64,000 bases of DNA from Lotus japonicus (taxonomy: Eukaryota; Streptophyta; Magnoliopsida; Fabales; Fabaceae): contig NC_080042.1 in assembly GCF_012489685.1 (NCBI RefSeq), positions 36,523,158-36,587,157 of the forward strand, given 5' to 3'. Shown here piece by piece: positions 1 through 11,420 of this stretch. The first letter of the stretch is position 1; the number at the start of each line of letters is the position of its first letter. The notes under the pieces were generated by a model. That model did not search any database and was not told the origin of the DNA. It saw nothing but the letters and a program-made list of their open reading frames with translations. Both the position numbers and the translations under genes were made by a program.

Positions 1-3000
1 CATCGCCGGCGCGGTGGTGGTCGACATGGCGGTCGCGGCGGCGGACGAAACAACAACCGTCCCGTACTGGACGAGTAGGAGCAGGAAGCTTCCTCGGAGG
101 GGGTCCACTCAGTGGCGCCGTCGCCAGCGTCATTGGTGAATGCAGCTCCGGGAAGACCTTCAGATCTGATCGCTAAATCAGATCCAGGTGTTCGGCGGCG
201 TTCAACGCCGCCTGAATATGTGAACTTGGTAGATTTTAAAACCACTGCTCCACGGAGAGCACAAGAGGCAGTGACAGGTATCACGCCTGCGGCTTTGCAA
301 CAAATGTTAGATACCTTACAGAAGGTGCAGTCCCAAAACGAGCAGTTGCAAGCCCAAGTTGAGTATCTCACTCAGCGGCAGGATTTTAAGCAAGAACAAC
401 GCCTGGAGGCGGAGGATGTAGTTGAATTCCAACCTTTTGTTCCAGCCATCACTAGGGTGGACATTCCAAAGCACCTGCAAACCATGGCATTAGACGCCTT
501 TTCGGGCGAGTCTGATCCTATGGAGCACCTTAGATATTTCAATACCAAAATGGTGATCGGCGGGGCGACGGATGCGGTAAAATGTCGATTATTGCCTTCC
601 ACGTTCAAAGGCATGGCGATGCAGTGGTTCATTCGACAACCGCCCTTCTCCATTGATAATTTCACTGATCTGTCCACTAAGTTTCTGACTCAATTTTCCG
701 CCAATAAAACCACAAAAGCAACAATGTTTGATCTTATCAGCATACATCAGCAACCAGGCGAGAAATTAAAAACCTACATGGCACGCTTCAGCAAGATGGC
801 GGTGCAGTTGGAGGATGAAAATCCAGATGTTTGTTTGGCGTCATTCAAAAATGGCCTTCGGGCGGGAGATTTGAATAGAGACTTAACAAGGCGACCGGCG
901 AAGGATATGATGGATCTTCGCGCTCGTGTTCAAGAGTTCATATTAATCGAGCAAGATGATCAGAAGAAACAAGAAAGAGAGGAAGGACGCAAGCAGTCTC
1001 AATCTGGCGGTGTTTCACAGGACAAATCCAAGGCGGGAAAGGAAACCAGGATAGCGCAAACCCCCCGTGTACCAAGACCGGGACCATACCAAAACTCTAA
1101 ACCTGGCTTTCAAAATACATGGCACAGAAATCCACAAGGTCCCACTGCTGCCACAGCTGGTCAGACTGGTGCTTCGCCCGCACCAGTTCCACTTACTAAG
1201 TTGAATGCACCCTTGAGTACCATTTTAAGGGCAGTTGGGCAGACCAACGTTGTGCAGTATCCACCACCACCACGGCGGCCGCCAGCTAACGTGGACACCA
1301 ATAGGTGGTGCGAGTACCACAAGGCATTGGGGCATACGACAGATAATTGCTGGAATTTAAGGCGGCAAATTGATCGCTTGATTAAAGCTGGCCATTTGGC
1401 AAACTTTGTTAAAGACACAGCAACGCCGGAGGTAGCTAAGATCACTCAGGGGGACAAAGGCAAAGGTAAAGAAATAGTTGAAGAGTTGGGCGATCCTGTT
1501 GGGGAATGCTCATCTATTGCAGGAGGATTTGGCGGGGGTGCAATTTCAAGTAAGGCTAGAAAACGCTACGTGGCGGCAGTACACTCAGTACAGGAGTCGA
1601 ACGAAGGCGAGTGTTGGGTGAATCATTCCCCTATTATATTTACCCCTCAGGATTTCGCGCATGTAATTCCTCATGACAACGATCCAATTGTGGTGACAAT
1701 CAGGGTTAACAATTATGTGACAAAGAAAGTATTCTTAGACCAGGGATCTTCGGCGGATATCATCTATGGAGACGCCTTTGATCGCCTGGGACTAAAGGAA
1801 TCAGATTTGAAACCATACAAGGGAACTTTGGTGGGATTCACAGGGGACCGTGTCAGTGTGTGGGGATACGTCGAAATTCCGACTGCCTTTGGAGAAGGAG
1901 AGTTTGTCAAGAAATTTCAAGTAAAGTACTTAGTATTGGCGTGTAGAGCCAATTACAATGTACTCTTGGGGCGAGACACCCTTAACAAGGTCTGCGCGGT
2001 CATCTCAACTGCTCATTTAACTGTTAAATATCCCGCCTGCAATGGGAAGGTCGGGATATTGCGTGTAGACCAGAATGCAGCAAGGGAATGCTATTTGAGA
2101 AGCGTGGCGCTCTATGGGCGAAGGGCCGCCAAGGAGAGCCATCGAATTACAGAAATCTTCCCACACGAAGGATTTAGCTTGGACCCAAGAGACGATGCTG
2201 ATGACTTTCGCCCACAACCTCTGGAAGAAACCAAGCAGGTGCAAGTCAAGGACAAGCTTCTAAAGATTGGCAGTAGTTTGACAGCAGAACAAGAGGAAAG
2301 ACTAATCACCCTTCTGGGTGATAATCTAGATCTCTTCGCATGGACCATCAATGATGTGCCAGGGATCGATCCCAAGGTGATCACTCACAAACTAGCCATA
2401 CGACCAGGGGCGACCCCAGTCATCCAACCAAGGCGAAGAATGAGTGAAGAAAAGAACAAAGCTGTACAATTAGAGACTGAAAAATTGATCAAGGCCCGCT
2501 TCATCCGTGAGGTACAGTACCCAACGTGGCTCGCCAATGTTGTAATGGTCAAGAAGGCCAATGGGAAATGGCGAATGTGCACGGACTACACAAGCCTGAA
2601 CAAAGTGTGTCCCAAAGATTCGTACCCACTTCCCAATGTTGACAAACTTGTGGATGGAGCTTCAGGGAATGAACTTTTAAGTCTCATGGACGCTTATTCA
2701 GGCTATAATTAGATTATGATGCACCCCTCGGATGAAGAAAGTACAGCATTTATGACCAATCAGGCGAACTATTGTTACAAGACAATGCCTTTTGGTTTGA
2801 AGAATGCAGGAGCTACGTACCAACGACTTATGGATAAAATTTTTTCAAAACAAGTAGGCAGGAATATGGAGGTATATGTGGACGACATGATCGTAAAGTC
2901 CGCCAGGGCTAGTGATCATGAGGGTGATCTCAAAGAAGCGTTTACTCAGTTAAGAACATATCAAATGAAGTTGAATATTGAGAAGTGTTCTTTTGGGATC

Positions 3001-5415
3001 CAGGGAGGAAAGTTCTTGGGATTTATGTTAACATCAAGAGGAATAGAAGTGAACCCTGATAAGGGAAGGGCGATCTTGGAGATGAAAAGCCCAACAAGTG
3101 TAAAGGAGGTTCAGCGTTTGACAGGGCGAATGGCCGCCTTGTCACGTTTCTTGCCAATGGCGGGTGACAAAGCGGCCCCGTTCTTCACATGTTTAAAAAA
3201 GAATTCAAAGTTTCAGTGGACAGAGGAATGCGAACAAGCTTTTACCAAATTGAAAGAAACATTGGCCACATTACCAGTACTCTCCAAGCCAACACCAGGC
3301 GTTCCATTAGTGCTCTATTTAGCGGTTACTGACAAGGCGGTAAGTACGGTGTTGCTCCAGGAAGAAGGAAAAAAGCAGAAAGTTATATATTTCGTGAGCC
3401 ATACTTTACAGGGGGCAGAATTGCGGTACCAAAAAATTGAAAAGGCGGCTTTGGCGATTCTGAAAACTGCAAGGCGCCTCAGACCTTACTTCCAAAGTTT
3501 CCAAGTCAAAGTTAAAACTGATGTTCCCTTAAGGCAAGTACTTCAGAAGCCTGATTTATCAGGGTGATTGGTTAGCTGGTCAGTTGAGCTATCAGAATAT
3601 GACATACAATATGAGCCAAGGGGCCAAGTCACAGTCCAGAGTTTAATTGACTTCGTGGCGGAATTAACACCCACTGAAGGAGAGAAGACTCAAGGAGAAT
3701 GGGTCCTGTCCGTGGATGGATCCTCTAATAACACTGGAAGTGGGGCGGGAATAACAATCGAAAGTCCAGATAAAATGATCATTGAACAGTCTCTCAAGTT
3801 CGAGTTCAAGGCGAGCAATAATCAATCTGAGTACGAGGCTCTGATTGCCGGCTTAAGGTTGGCCATTGAGTTGGGAGTCCAGAAGTTATTTATCAAAGGA
3901 GATTCGCAGTTAGTGGTTAAGCAAGTGAAAGGCGAGTACCAGGTGAAGGATCCGCAACTGTCCAAATATTTGGAAGTGGTGCGCAGATTGATGATGGAGG
4001 TCAAAGAAATCAAAATAGAACATGTCCCAAGGGGACAAAATGAGAGGGCTGATGTGTTGGCGAAGTTGGCAAGCACAGGGAGATTGGGCAACTACCAAAC
4101 AGTCATTCAAGAAACCCTGCCTCGCCCGAGCATTGATTTGGTAGAAATAAAGTTGAAAGCTGTAAAGTCAGTCAGTGAGGGCGAGCTACCTTGGATGGAA
4201 TCGATTAAGACCTTCTTAGAGAATCCACCAAAGGAGGATGATTTGAACACGAGAACAAAACGCAGGGAAGCCAGTTTCTACACACTGGTGGATGGTGAGT
4301 TGTATCGGCGGGGAATCATGTCTCCTATGCTCAAATGTGTCGATACCAAGGACGCCATCGGAATAATGGCGGAAGTCCACGAAGGTGTGTGTTCTAGTCA
4401 TATCGGCGGGCGATCCTTGGCAATAAAAGTGATAAGAGCAGGATTCTATTGGCCAACCATGAAGAAGGATTGTTTGGAGTATGTGAAGAAATGTGAAAAA
4501 TGTCAAGTCTTTTCTGATTTGCACAAGGCTCCACCAGAAGAATTAACAACCATGATGGCGCCCTGGCCGTTCGCCATGTGGGGGACTGATATCTTAGGAC
4601 CATTCCCTGTAGCGAAGGCACAAATGAAGTACATCATCGTGGCGGTTGATTACTTCACTAAGTGGATAGAAGCCGAGGCGGTGGCGACTATCACAGCCGC
4701 CAAGGTCAGGAACTTCCTGTGGCGAAGGATTGTTTGTAGATTTGGGGTCCCCATGGCGTTAGTAATGGATAATGGAACCCAATTCACAAGTAGTGTTACC
4801 CGGGAATTTTGTGATGAAATGGGAATCGAGATGCGATTTGCCTCTGTAGAACATCCACAAACCAACGGGCAGGCTGAGTCGGCTAACAAAGTTATCCTGA
4901 AAGGTTTAAAAAAGAAACTGGATGAAGCAAAAGGGCTTTGGGCGGAGGAACTACCAGGCGTTCTTTGGGCATACAACACCACGGAACAGTCAAGCACAAA
5001 GGAAACCCCGTATCGTCTAACTTATGGAACTGACGCCATGCTCCCAGTGGAAATTGAAAACCAAAGTTGGCGAGTGGCTCGGTTTAATGAAAATGACAAC
5101 GGAGAAAACTTAATAGCAAATCTAATCATGCTGCCCGAGGAACAACGAGAGGCTCACATAAGAAATGAGGCGGGAAAAGTGAAGGTGGCAAGAAAGTTCT
5201 CAACGAAAGTAGTGCCAAGAAAAATGAGGGTAGGAGACTTAGTGCTCCGAAAAAATACAATACCTGATAAACACAACAAACTTTCACCCAACTGGGGCGG
5301 GCCTTACAGGATTATAGGCGACGTTGGAGGAGGAGCTTATAAGTTGGAACAACTAAGCGGTCAAAAGGTTCCACGAACATGGAACGCCTCTCATCTGAAG
5401 CAGTATTTTAGTTAG
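1..5415 (+). pseudogene. gag-pol polyprotein of E1, three in-frame nonsense codons
   Basis: The frame runs from base 1 to the TAG at 5413-5415 and matches the 1816-codon E2 polyprotein throughout. Stops interrupt it at 76-78 (TAG, E2 residue 38, Gln), 2710-2712 (TAG, E2 residue 916, Gln, inside RT just before the conserved PFGLKN block) and 3565-3567 (TGA, E2 residue 1201, Arg, after the first RNase H). Otherwise the domains are recognisable: retrotransposon gag, a CEYH...GHTTDNC knuckle, protease motif DQGSSADI, RT with YVDD, RNase H, a second RNase H beginning VDGSSNN, an integrase HHCC finger and the integrase core. A GTG near 112 is not a credible plant start. The absence of frameshifts together with only substitutions suggests the copy is young but dead. 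Confidence 0.93.
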
Positions 5416-5888
5416 TAGAAACAACAAATGTAAATGAAGTCGCACTCTTTTTCCCTTTCTTTGGAAAGGTTTTTAATGAGGCGACATTTGTAAGGAAGGG
5501 ACAATTGTTCCCATACGAAAGAAAATTAATGAAAAGATCATTTCAACAGAATCGCGTATATTTTTTAATTTATATTACGAGTTCATGCAATGCAAATCGT
5601 ATCAAGGTATGCAATACCGCGAGTAAACCTTTCGGAATAAGAGAGTATCGCCTTCAAAAGTTAAAAGCCTTGGCAATTCTAGTGGCCACTAGAAACCAAG
5701 CCTCGTCGAAAAATCGGCTAAGGTATGTAACAACGAAAGTTGGAAACAACTAAAACAACGAATGAACTTAAGATGATATCCATTTAAAGTAGAGAAAAGG
5801 GGGCGATGCCCATACATGATTTGGAATGAAAATAAAAGACAGGGCAATGCCCAAAGAAAAATTTCAACTTCGTAAAATAAAAACAAAT
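5416..5888. other. E1 spacer between pol stop and antisense gene 3' end
   Basis: This is non-coding retroelement sequence of about 470 bp, nearly identical to 55184-55663 in E2 apart from a few short indels and substitutions. It lies between the convergent 3' ends of gag-pol (+) and the antisense gene (-), so it should hold the polyadenylation signals of the antisense transcript. I see no convincing ORF. Confidence 0.6.
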
Positions 5889-8023
5889 TCAAGCCAGGTT
5901 CTCGTTGTTGGCGTTGTTGCCCTGGCTTGTCCCAGCTTGAGGATCTTCCTTCCCTTGATCCTCATTCCTGTGCTGCTCATTCCCATCCTCGCCATCTTCT
6001 TCAGGCTCACTCTCATCATCGAATTGGGGAAGGAGGTCGAGGCTAATGTCATCATCACCAATTACTTGACCATCCTTGATCTCCTTCAGCCACCCAATGC
6101 GGGAAAGATCAAAGCCCGGCTCAACTACACTGATCTGCTCTTTGGCCGCCAGAAAGCCTTGAGCATATTGGAGAGAAGCACGCCCTAGGATGGAAGCATT
6201 CAGGCGATCATATTTCTTTTCCAACTTCTGATATTTGGCTTGAACGGCAGTGTGCTTGTCATTTATGGCTTCTTTAAGAGACTTGGTCTTTTGAAGAAGC
6301 AGGTCCGAAGCAGCCAAGTCTTCAGTTAACTTAGCACACTTCTCCTCAGCAGATTTCAGCTTGTTGTTGGCAGTCTCAGCATCAGTTTTAGCCCGCTCAT
6401 AGGCTGTCTTGTAATCAGCTGCCTTCTTCTCAAAACGGTTCTTGGCTGAGATCAACTCCTTCACGCACTGAGCCATTCCCGCCACAGTACTGGCGGCAGA
6501 AAGTGCGTGATGGATCGCCATGGAAGCAATGTTAGGGGGACCCTGACCGGAAATGTCCTTGTGAATCCGGTTGTCAAAAGTACGGGTCATGAATTCCAGC
6601 CCATTGAAGTGAGGATCCGACAAGTTCAGCAAGGGGGGAGGAGCTTCGCCACCAATGGCTGAACTAGGGCCAGCCTGGCCAAATGGAGTTGATGGGCGGT
6701 TGATCAGCGTGCTTGAATCTTGTTGAGGGGGCGGGACATTGTCATGTCCCTTCTTTTTCTCAGCTGGACGACTTTTTGAATCAAGAGTCGATTGGTGGAG
6801 AGGCTTACCACCAGCAGCACCTGAAGTTTTTTGACGTTTAGGGTCCCTGACGTTGTCAGAACCCGAAGTACCTTCATTCTTCTTCTTCTGCTCAGTTTCG
6901 GCGGCCCTCTTCTTCGCCGCCGCAGCAGACTGGGCGAGGTATTCCTTCATCTTGATTGGGTTCGCATCAACCTTGCCTTTTCCCATTGTAGCTGTATGGA
7001 AAACACCAATTAGACGAGATACATGAACAAAAAGAAAAAGAAGTTACGTACAAAGATTATAAACTTACTAAAAAATTGATTTAAAGTGCCGGATTTCGAC
7101 GCCTCAATCAAGTCGTGACCAGAAATTACTGGTAGTGTGCGGAGGTAATCGGCGACGCCTTGTTCAGATTCATCCAAGGCGTCTTATGAAACGGATATTT
7201 TTCGGCGAGGGTTCTTTGTCCAGTAAAAAGGGAAGAGAGGGTTATTGTCGGAATCTCGGAACAGGTTCTTTATTTCGGGCGACTCCATAACTTTAAAATA
7301 TTTCTTCTGCCATACTTTGTAATGGCTTTTAAGGGCGGTGAACCGACTCATGTTCTTACGGGCTAATAGTGGAACCCATTTCACAGAAGTAGGTTTAGTG
7401 GTGACTGATTTATAGAACAGGAAGAACAAAGGATAGGTCGGAGTGAAACTCAAGTGTTCACAAAGAATTTCAAAGCAGCGGAGAAAACCCCAGGCGTTGG
7501 GCTGGAGTTGGCAGGGCGCCACATTCAGAAAAGAAAGAACGTGACATATAAACGGCGAGAAAGGAAGTTTGATGTTCAAGTCTAAGAAGAAATAGCCATA
7601 AACAAAGAAGAAATCGGGCGATTCATCGGCTGGTTCTTTACGCAACAGAACACAGTCATCTTCGCCACATGGGAGGACATTCAAGAGATGATCTTCATTA
7701 TTCGAGGTGGCGGGATTTATCTTCGTAAACCCTTGAGCAGATATTCGAAGCGAATTAATGCTCCCAACGCTGCCCCAGATAGAATGCAACAGACATTTAT
7801 CTTCAACTAAATGCACGTCAGAGCGCCATTCAGGTGAAGACAAATCTCCATTAGAGGAGAGAATTGAGTCTACAGAGCCGGCGGGACCGGAATCATCATG
7901 GGTAGAAGGCGAGGAGTGAATTTCAATTATAGAGGGGGCGACAACTTCCTCCTCCGTAGAGGGCGAAGAAAGTTCTAGGGAAGAAAGGCTAGCGTTTGGT
8001 AAAGACATGCGAGGCAGTTTCAT
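5889..8023 (-). pseudogene. antisense gene of E1 (Transposase_28-like, spliced), nonsense-mutated
   Basis: On the minus strand exon 1 is 8023-7069, a 77-nt GT-AG intron is 7068-6992, and exon 2 is 6991-5889, exactly the exon and intron lengths of E2. The start is the ATG at 8023; a few codons follow before a second in-frame ATG. Exon 1 has the SPFICHVLSF...LQPNAW block typical of the plant domain described as 'putative gypsy type transposon' (PF04195). Exon 2 has a lysine-rich start, a long charged coiled coil and an acidic tail. In E1 a Tyr codon of exon 1 has become TAA at 7186-7184, which removes the end of exon 1 and all of exon 2. The defect is a transversion relative to E2. Confidence 0.8.
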
Positions 8024-8328
8024 AAAAAGAAGAAAGAAGATGAACAAACTAAAAGTAAAAAGAAGATGAACAGAGTCAAGAAGAAAGAAGATGAACAGTC
8101 AGAGAAAAAAGAAGTAAACGAAGAATCTCAGGAAAGAGAAAAACTAACCAGGGGAAGAACTGTGGATTTGAGAAAGGAGAACGTCGGCGATAGGGGAGCA
8201 CCGCGCAATGACGACGGCCGGAGGAAGAAAAGGTTCACCGGAGTTCAAAGAAGAGAATGAAAGCTGCGGTGAAAAGGTTTTCAGGACAAAAGTTTTTAGA
8301 AAGTGAAAAATGAAAAGTGAAAAGGGGT

Positions 8329-8335
8329 TTTTATA
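8329..8335 (-). promoter_or_regulatory. TATA box candidate for the E1 antisense gene
   Basis: TATAAAA on the minus strand, about 305 nt upstream of the antisense ATG, followed by a short leader. The same box is at 58108-58114 in E2. The location inside the internal region, not in the LTR, implies a separate promoter. Function is inferred. Confidence 0.5.
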
Positions 8336-8690
8336 GAGAGAAAGGAGGAGAGAGAATGAATGGGGGAAGATCGTGGGATTTTGGGATTTGAAATTCGAAA
8401 AGGTAGGAAGCGAAAAGACGTTACTCCTCGAGACGCACAACTGAAAATTGCATTTATAACAAATGATGACGAAATCCCGGAAAATAAGGATACGTGCGTC
8501 AGTTGAAAAGACGTGATTGACGGTTATAACTAATGGCGACATATCTTTGAAACGACAACAAAGGTGGCGAAGCGTGAAAATGGCGATGTAACAACGAAAG
8601 TAAAATGGCGATGAACGAATAAACAATAGAGGCGAACTACTGGGTAACATGATAAAGACATTTCGACTCAATTACTCGAGTCTCATGTCT

Positions 8691-8700
8691 TGGGGGCATG
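8691..8700 (+). other. polypurine tract of E1
   Basis: TGGGGGCATG directly precedes the 3' LTR. The final TG lies between the purine run and the LTR start (TGGACT) defined by the E2 target duplication. Confidence 0.75.
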
Positions 8701-9078
8701 TGGACTGGGCGGGACATAAAGAAGATTATGTCCCGCCCAAAATGAACAATAAACCAATGAAGATAGCCATGGCGGGAAAGGCAACATGACGAGCTTCATT
8801 GCCCTCCCTTAGGTGATGGACCCACAAGCCAGCTGGAAGATTCCTTTGGATTTGTCTTATATGTACGGGGATTTGGGCCCTGATTGTCAGGCCCAAATAT
8901 AGGAAAGATCCATATCATGACCACCCCCTCTATAAAAGGGGAGGTCATCCACTTGTACGAGACCAACTTTTTTAGCATTAATGAGAATATTCCTTTTATG
9001 GTAGTTTTGCTATTTTAGTGCTCTGCTAGGGTTTACTTTCTGTCATTCTTTTACATAAGCTTGCCCTAGTACAGAACA
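8701..9078 (+). repeat. LTR A, 3' LTR of E1 (378 bp)
   Basis: Begins TGGACTGGGC and ends GTACAGAACA, like the E2 LTRs. It carries a perfect 13-bp inverted repeat at 8707-8738 (arms GGGCGGGACATAA), an E2F-type GCGGGAAA at 8772-8779 and a TATAAAAG box. By my count it differs from the following LTR B at 4 of 378 positions and from the E2 3' LTR at about 16. Confidence 0.92.
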
Positions 9079-9082
9079 TTTG

Positions 9083-9460
9083 TGGACTGGGCGGGACATA
9101 AAGAAGATTATGTCCCGCCCAAAATGAACAATAAACCAATGAAGATAGCCATGGCGGGAAAGGCAACATGACGAGCTTCATTGCCCTCCCTTAGGTGATG
9201 GACCCACAAGCCAGCTGGAAGATTCCTTTGGATTTGTCTTATATGTACGGGGATTTGGGCCCTGATTGTCAGGCACAAATATAGGAAAGATCCATATCAT
9301 GACCACCCCCTCTATAAAAGGAGAGGTCATCCACTTGTACGAGACCAACTTTTTTAGCATTAATGAGAATATTCCTTTTATGGTAGTTTTGCTATTTTAG
9401 TACTCTGCTAGGGTTTACTTTCTGTCATTCTTTTACATAAGCTTGCCATAGTACAGAACA
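9083..9460 (+). repeat. LTR B, extra tandem LTR (378 bp)
   Basis: A second full-length LTR, separated from LTR A by only TTTG (9079-9082). It is followed by GTTTG (9461-9465), which could be a target duplication. It shares the E1-specific variants of LTR A. Its own four changes include a TATA-flank change (GGGG to GGAG) and one in the U5 end. The origin, end-to-end cDNA joining or a separate solo LTR, is discussed in the findings. Confidence 0.9.
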
Positions 9461-9617
9461 GTTTGAAATGATGGAAAGAGAGAAATAACCCATCTCAAAC
9501 GACTTTTTATTGAAGTAGTCCAATACACTTTTTTTGTTAAAGTAAAGGATATGTTATTTTGTGGTTTTTGGTCTAAGCAAAACCTACACATCTTTATACA
9601 TTCTCTCTCTTTGACAG
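9461..9617 (+). other. 3' part of the GH17 intron, ending in a pyrimidine-rich AG acceptor
   Basis: Host sequence between LTR B and the exon. It ends with a CTCTCTCTTTGACAG acceptor at 9617. The 5' part of this intron and the first exon or exons should lie left of E1, outside the window. Confidence 0.7.
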
Positions 9618-11420
9618 GTATGTAGCTGTTGGGAACGAACCATTTTTGAAATCCTACAACAATTCATTCTTGAATGTCACCTTTCCAGCACTACGTAACA
9701 TTCAAAACGCCCTCAACGATGCTGGCGTAGGAGACTCTGTGAAGGCCACAGTACCCTTAAACGCTGACGTGTACGAGTCTCCAGTGGACAATCCTGTTCC
9801 ATCAGCAGGAATATTCAGGCCTGATTTAAGCGACCTCATGACCCAGATTGTGCAATTTCTTAACAAGAACAATGCGCCATTCACTGTAAACATCTACCCC
9901 TTTTTAAGTCTCTATGGAAATGATAATTTTCCTTTTGACTTTGCATTCTTTGATGGGGTGGCCAATCCTGTAAATGACAATGGAATTTCATACACCAATG
10001 TCTTTGATGCGAATTTTGACACGTTGATCTCTGCGTTGAGAGCATTGGGGTATGGGGACATGCCCATTTTGGTGGGAGAAGTAGGGTGGCCCACAGATGG
10101 GGACAAGAATGCAAATCTAGGCAATGCTTTAAGGTTCTACAATGGGCTTCTACCAAGGCTTGCAGCAAATAGAGGCACCCCTCGTAGACCTGGAAACATC
10201 CAAGTTTATCTGTTTGGACTCATTGATGAAGATGCCAAGACCATTGCTCCAGGAAACTTTGAGCGCCACTGGGGAATTTTCAGGTAAACTTATTATACAT
10301 TATATGCGTATACGGATTAATTTGTGTCCCAAATGATTTTGGTAAAATTAATTTTGGCAAAAGTAAGTTGAAATGAAGTGATTTAATATTGTAAAATGTA
10401 AATTCAAAGAGCTGTTATTTTAGTGCTTCTCTTACCTGATATTTTTTTTTAAAGAAAGAAAGACACCTGATATTTGAAAACAAACAAACAAATATTCTTT
10501 GAATAAGCTACCTTTATTTATTAGCTTATAAAAAATGTTAATATAAATGAGTGAAAAAAAAAGTGTTTTTTTATAAGTGTAATTAAACACATGCGGTTTT
10601 CATTAAAAAATCTAATATAACCTCATTTTTTTAAAAGTTAAAAAATATGTTTTTAATAATCTTAACAAAACACACTCTCAGTTGTTAAGTCTCACTATCG
10701 ATTATATTCAATGCAAAAACTATTATCTTTAATTTTGTTATCAGGAAAAAATTATTCAAACAAACACCCACAAGAAACAAAATGACTTGATTTTGAGTAT
10801 GAAGTGAATTGTACAAAATGACTCATAATTAACATTAATATTTTCATCCAAAATTGATTTTGCTCACTTAGACACCCGAAGAGTACACTCACCCCACAAT
10901 TACATACACCCTATTTATCTCTCTCTTATTAAATCAATTACTTTTCATTTCTCATGGCATATACTAAACATTTTCCTTCAGGTATGATGGGCAGCCCAAG
11001 TTCCCATTGGATCTTTCAGGTCAAGGTAAAAACCAGTTTCTAGTTGGCGCAAGGAATGTGTACTACCTTGATCCAAAATGGTGCATGTTTAATCCAGAAG
11101 CCGCGGATCTAAGCAAGCTTGCAGAAAACATAAACTATGCTTGCACATTTGGAGATTGCACTGGACTGGGATATGGGTCTTCTTGCAACAACCTAGATGC
11201 TAATGGGAATGCTTCATATGCATTTAACATGTATTATCAGGTGCAAAATCAGAATGACATGGCCTGCAATTTTGAAGGTTTGGCCAAGGTTACAACAAAC
11301 AATATCTCAACACCTACTTGCAATTTTGTTATTCAGATCAATCCATCATCATCCTCTCCTCTGAGACCCTCACTAGTGGCTTTCTTAGATTTTACACTAT
11401 ACATGATTCTCTTTTTATAG
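9618..11420 (+). CDS. glucan endo-1,3-beta-glucosidase (GH17) with X8/CBM43 domain, 5' exons missing
   Basis: Two exons are visible: 9618-10283 and 10982-11420, joined across a 698-bp GT-AG intron in the phase that restores an Arg codon (GIFR-YDGQP). The upstream exon with signal peptide and the start of the barrel is off the window, beyond E1. The catalytic acid/base Glu lies in VAVGNEPF (codon 9637-9639) and the nucleophile Glu in [11 protein letters not shown] (codon 10078-10080). The second exon encodes the X8 carbohydrate-binding module (WCMFNP, then spaced Cys residues) and ends in a Ser/Pro-rich stretch and a hydrophobic tail (YMILFL), the usual layout for a GPI anchor. The family hydrolyses callose (1,3-beta-glucan) in the wall or at plasmodesmata. 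The sequence most resembles the Arabidopsis glucanase 5/6 type. No break is seen in these exons; whether the gene is expressed depends on splicing over E1. Confidence 0.9.

Larger units (their letters stand above)
1..9460 (+). mobile_element. E1: Tat-lineage Ty3/gypsy retrotransposon, 5' end off window, degenerate
   Basis: This is the internal region of a Ty3/gypsy element followed by two tandem 378-bp LTRs. Window base 1 corresponds to base 49769 of the complete copy E2, so only the 5' LTR, the PBS and the first codons of gag are missing. Gag-pol order is gag, protease, RT, RNase H, second (archaeal-type) RNase H, integrase; the double RNase H marks the Tat group. An antisense gene lies between pol and the 3' LTR. 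E1 and E2 keep a constant offset of 49768 bases over all of gag-pol, so there are no indels there. E1 is inserted upstream of the GH17 exon at 9618, on the same strand, most likely in an intron. It is non-functional: three nonsense codons in gag-pol and one in the antisense gene. Confidence 0.93.

Noticed and set aside
112..2712. A gag start at 112 in E1
   Set aside because: It is GTG, not ATG. The E2 frame shows that the reading frame continues from upstream and is cut by a TAG at 76.
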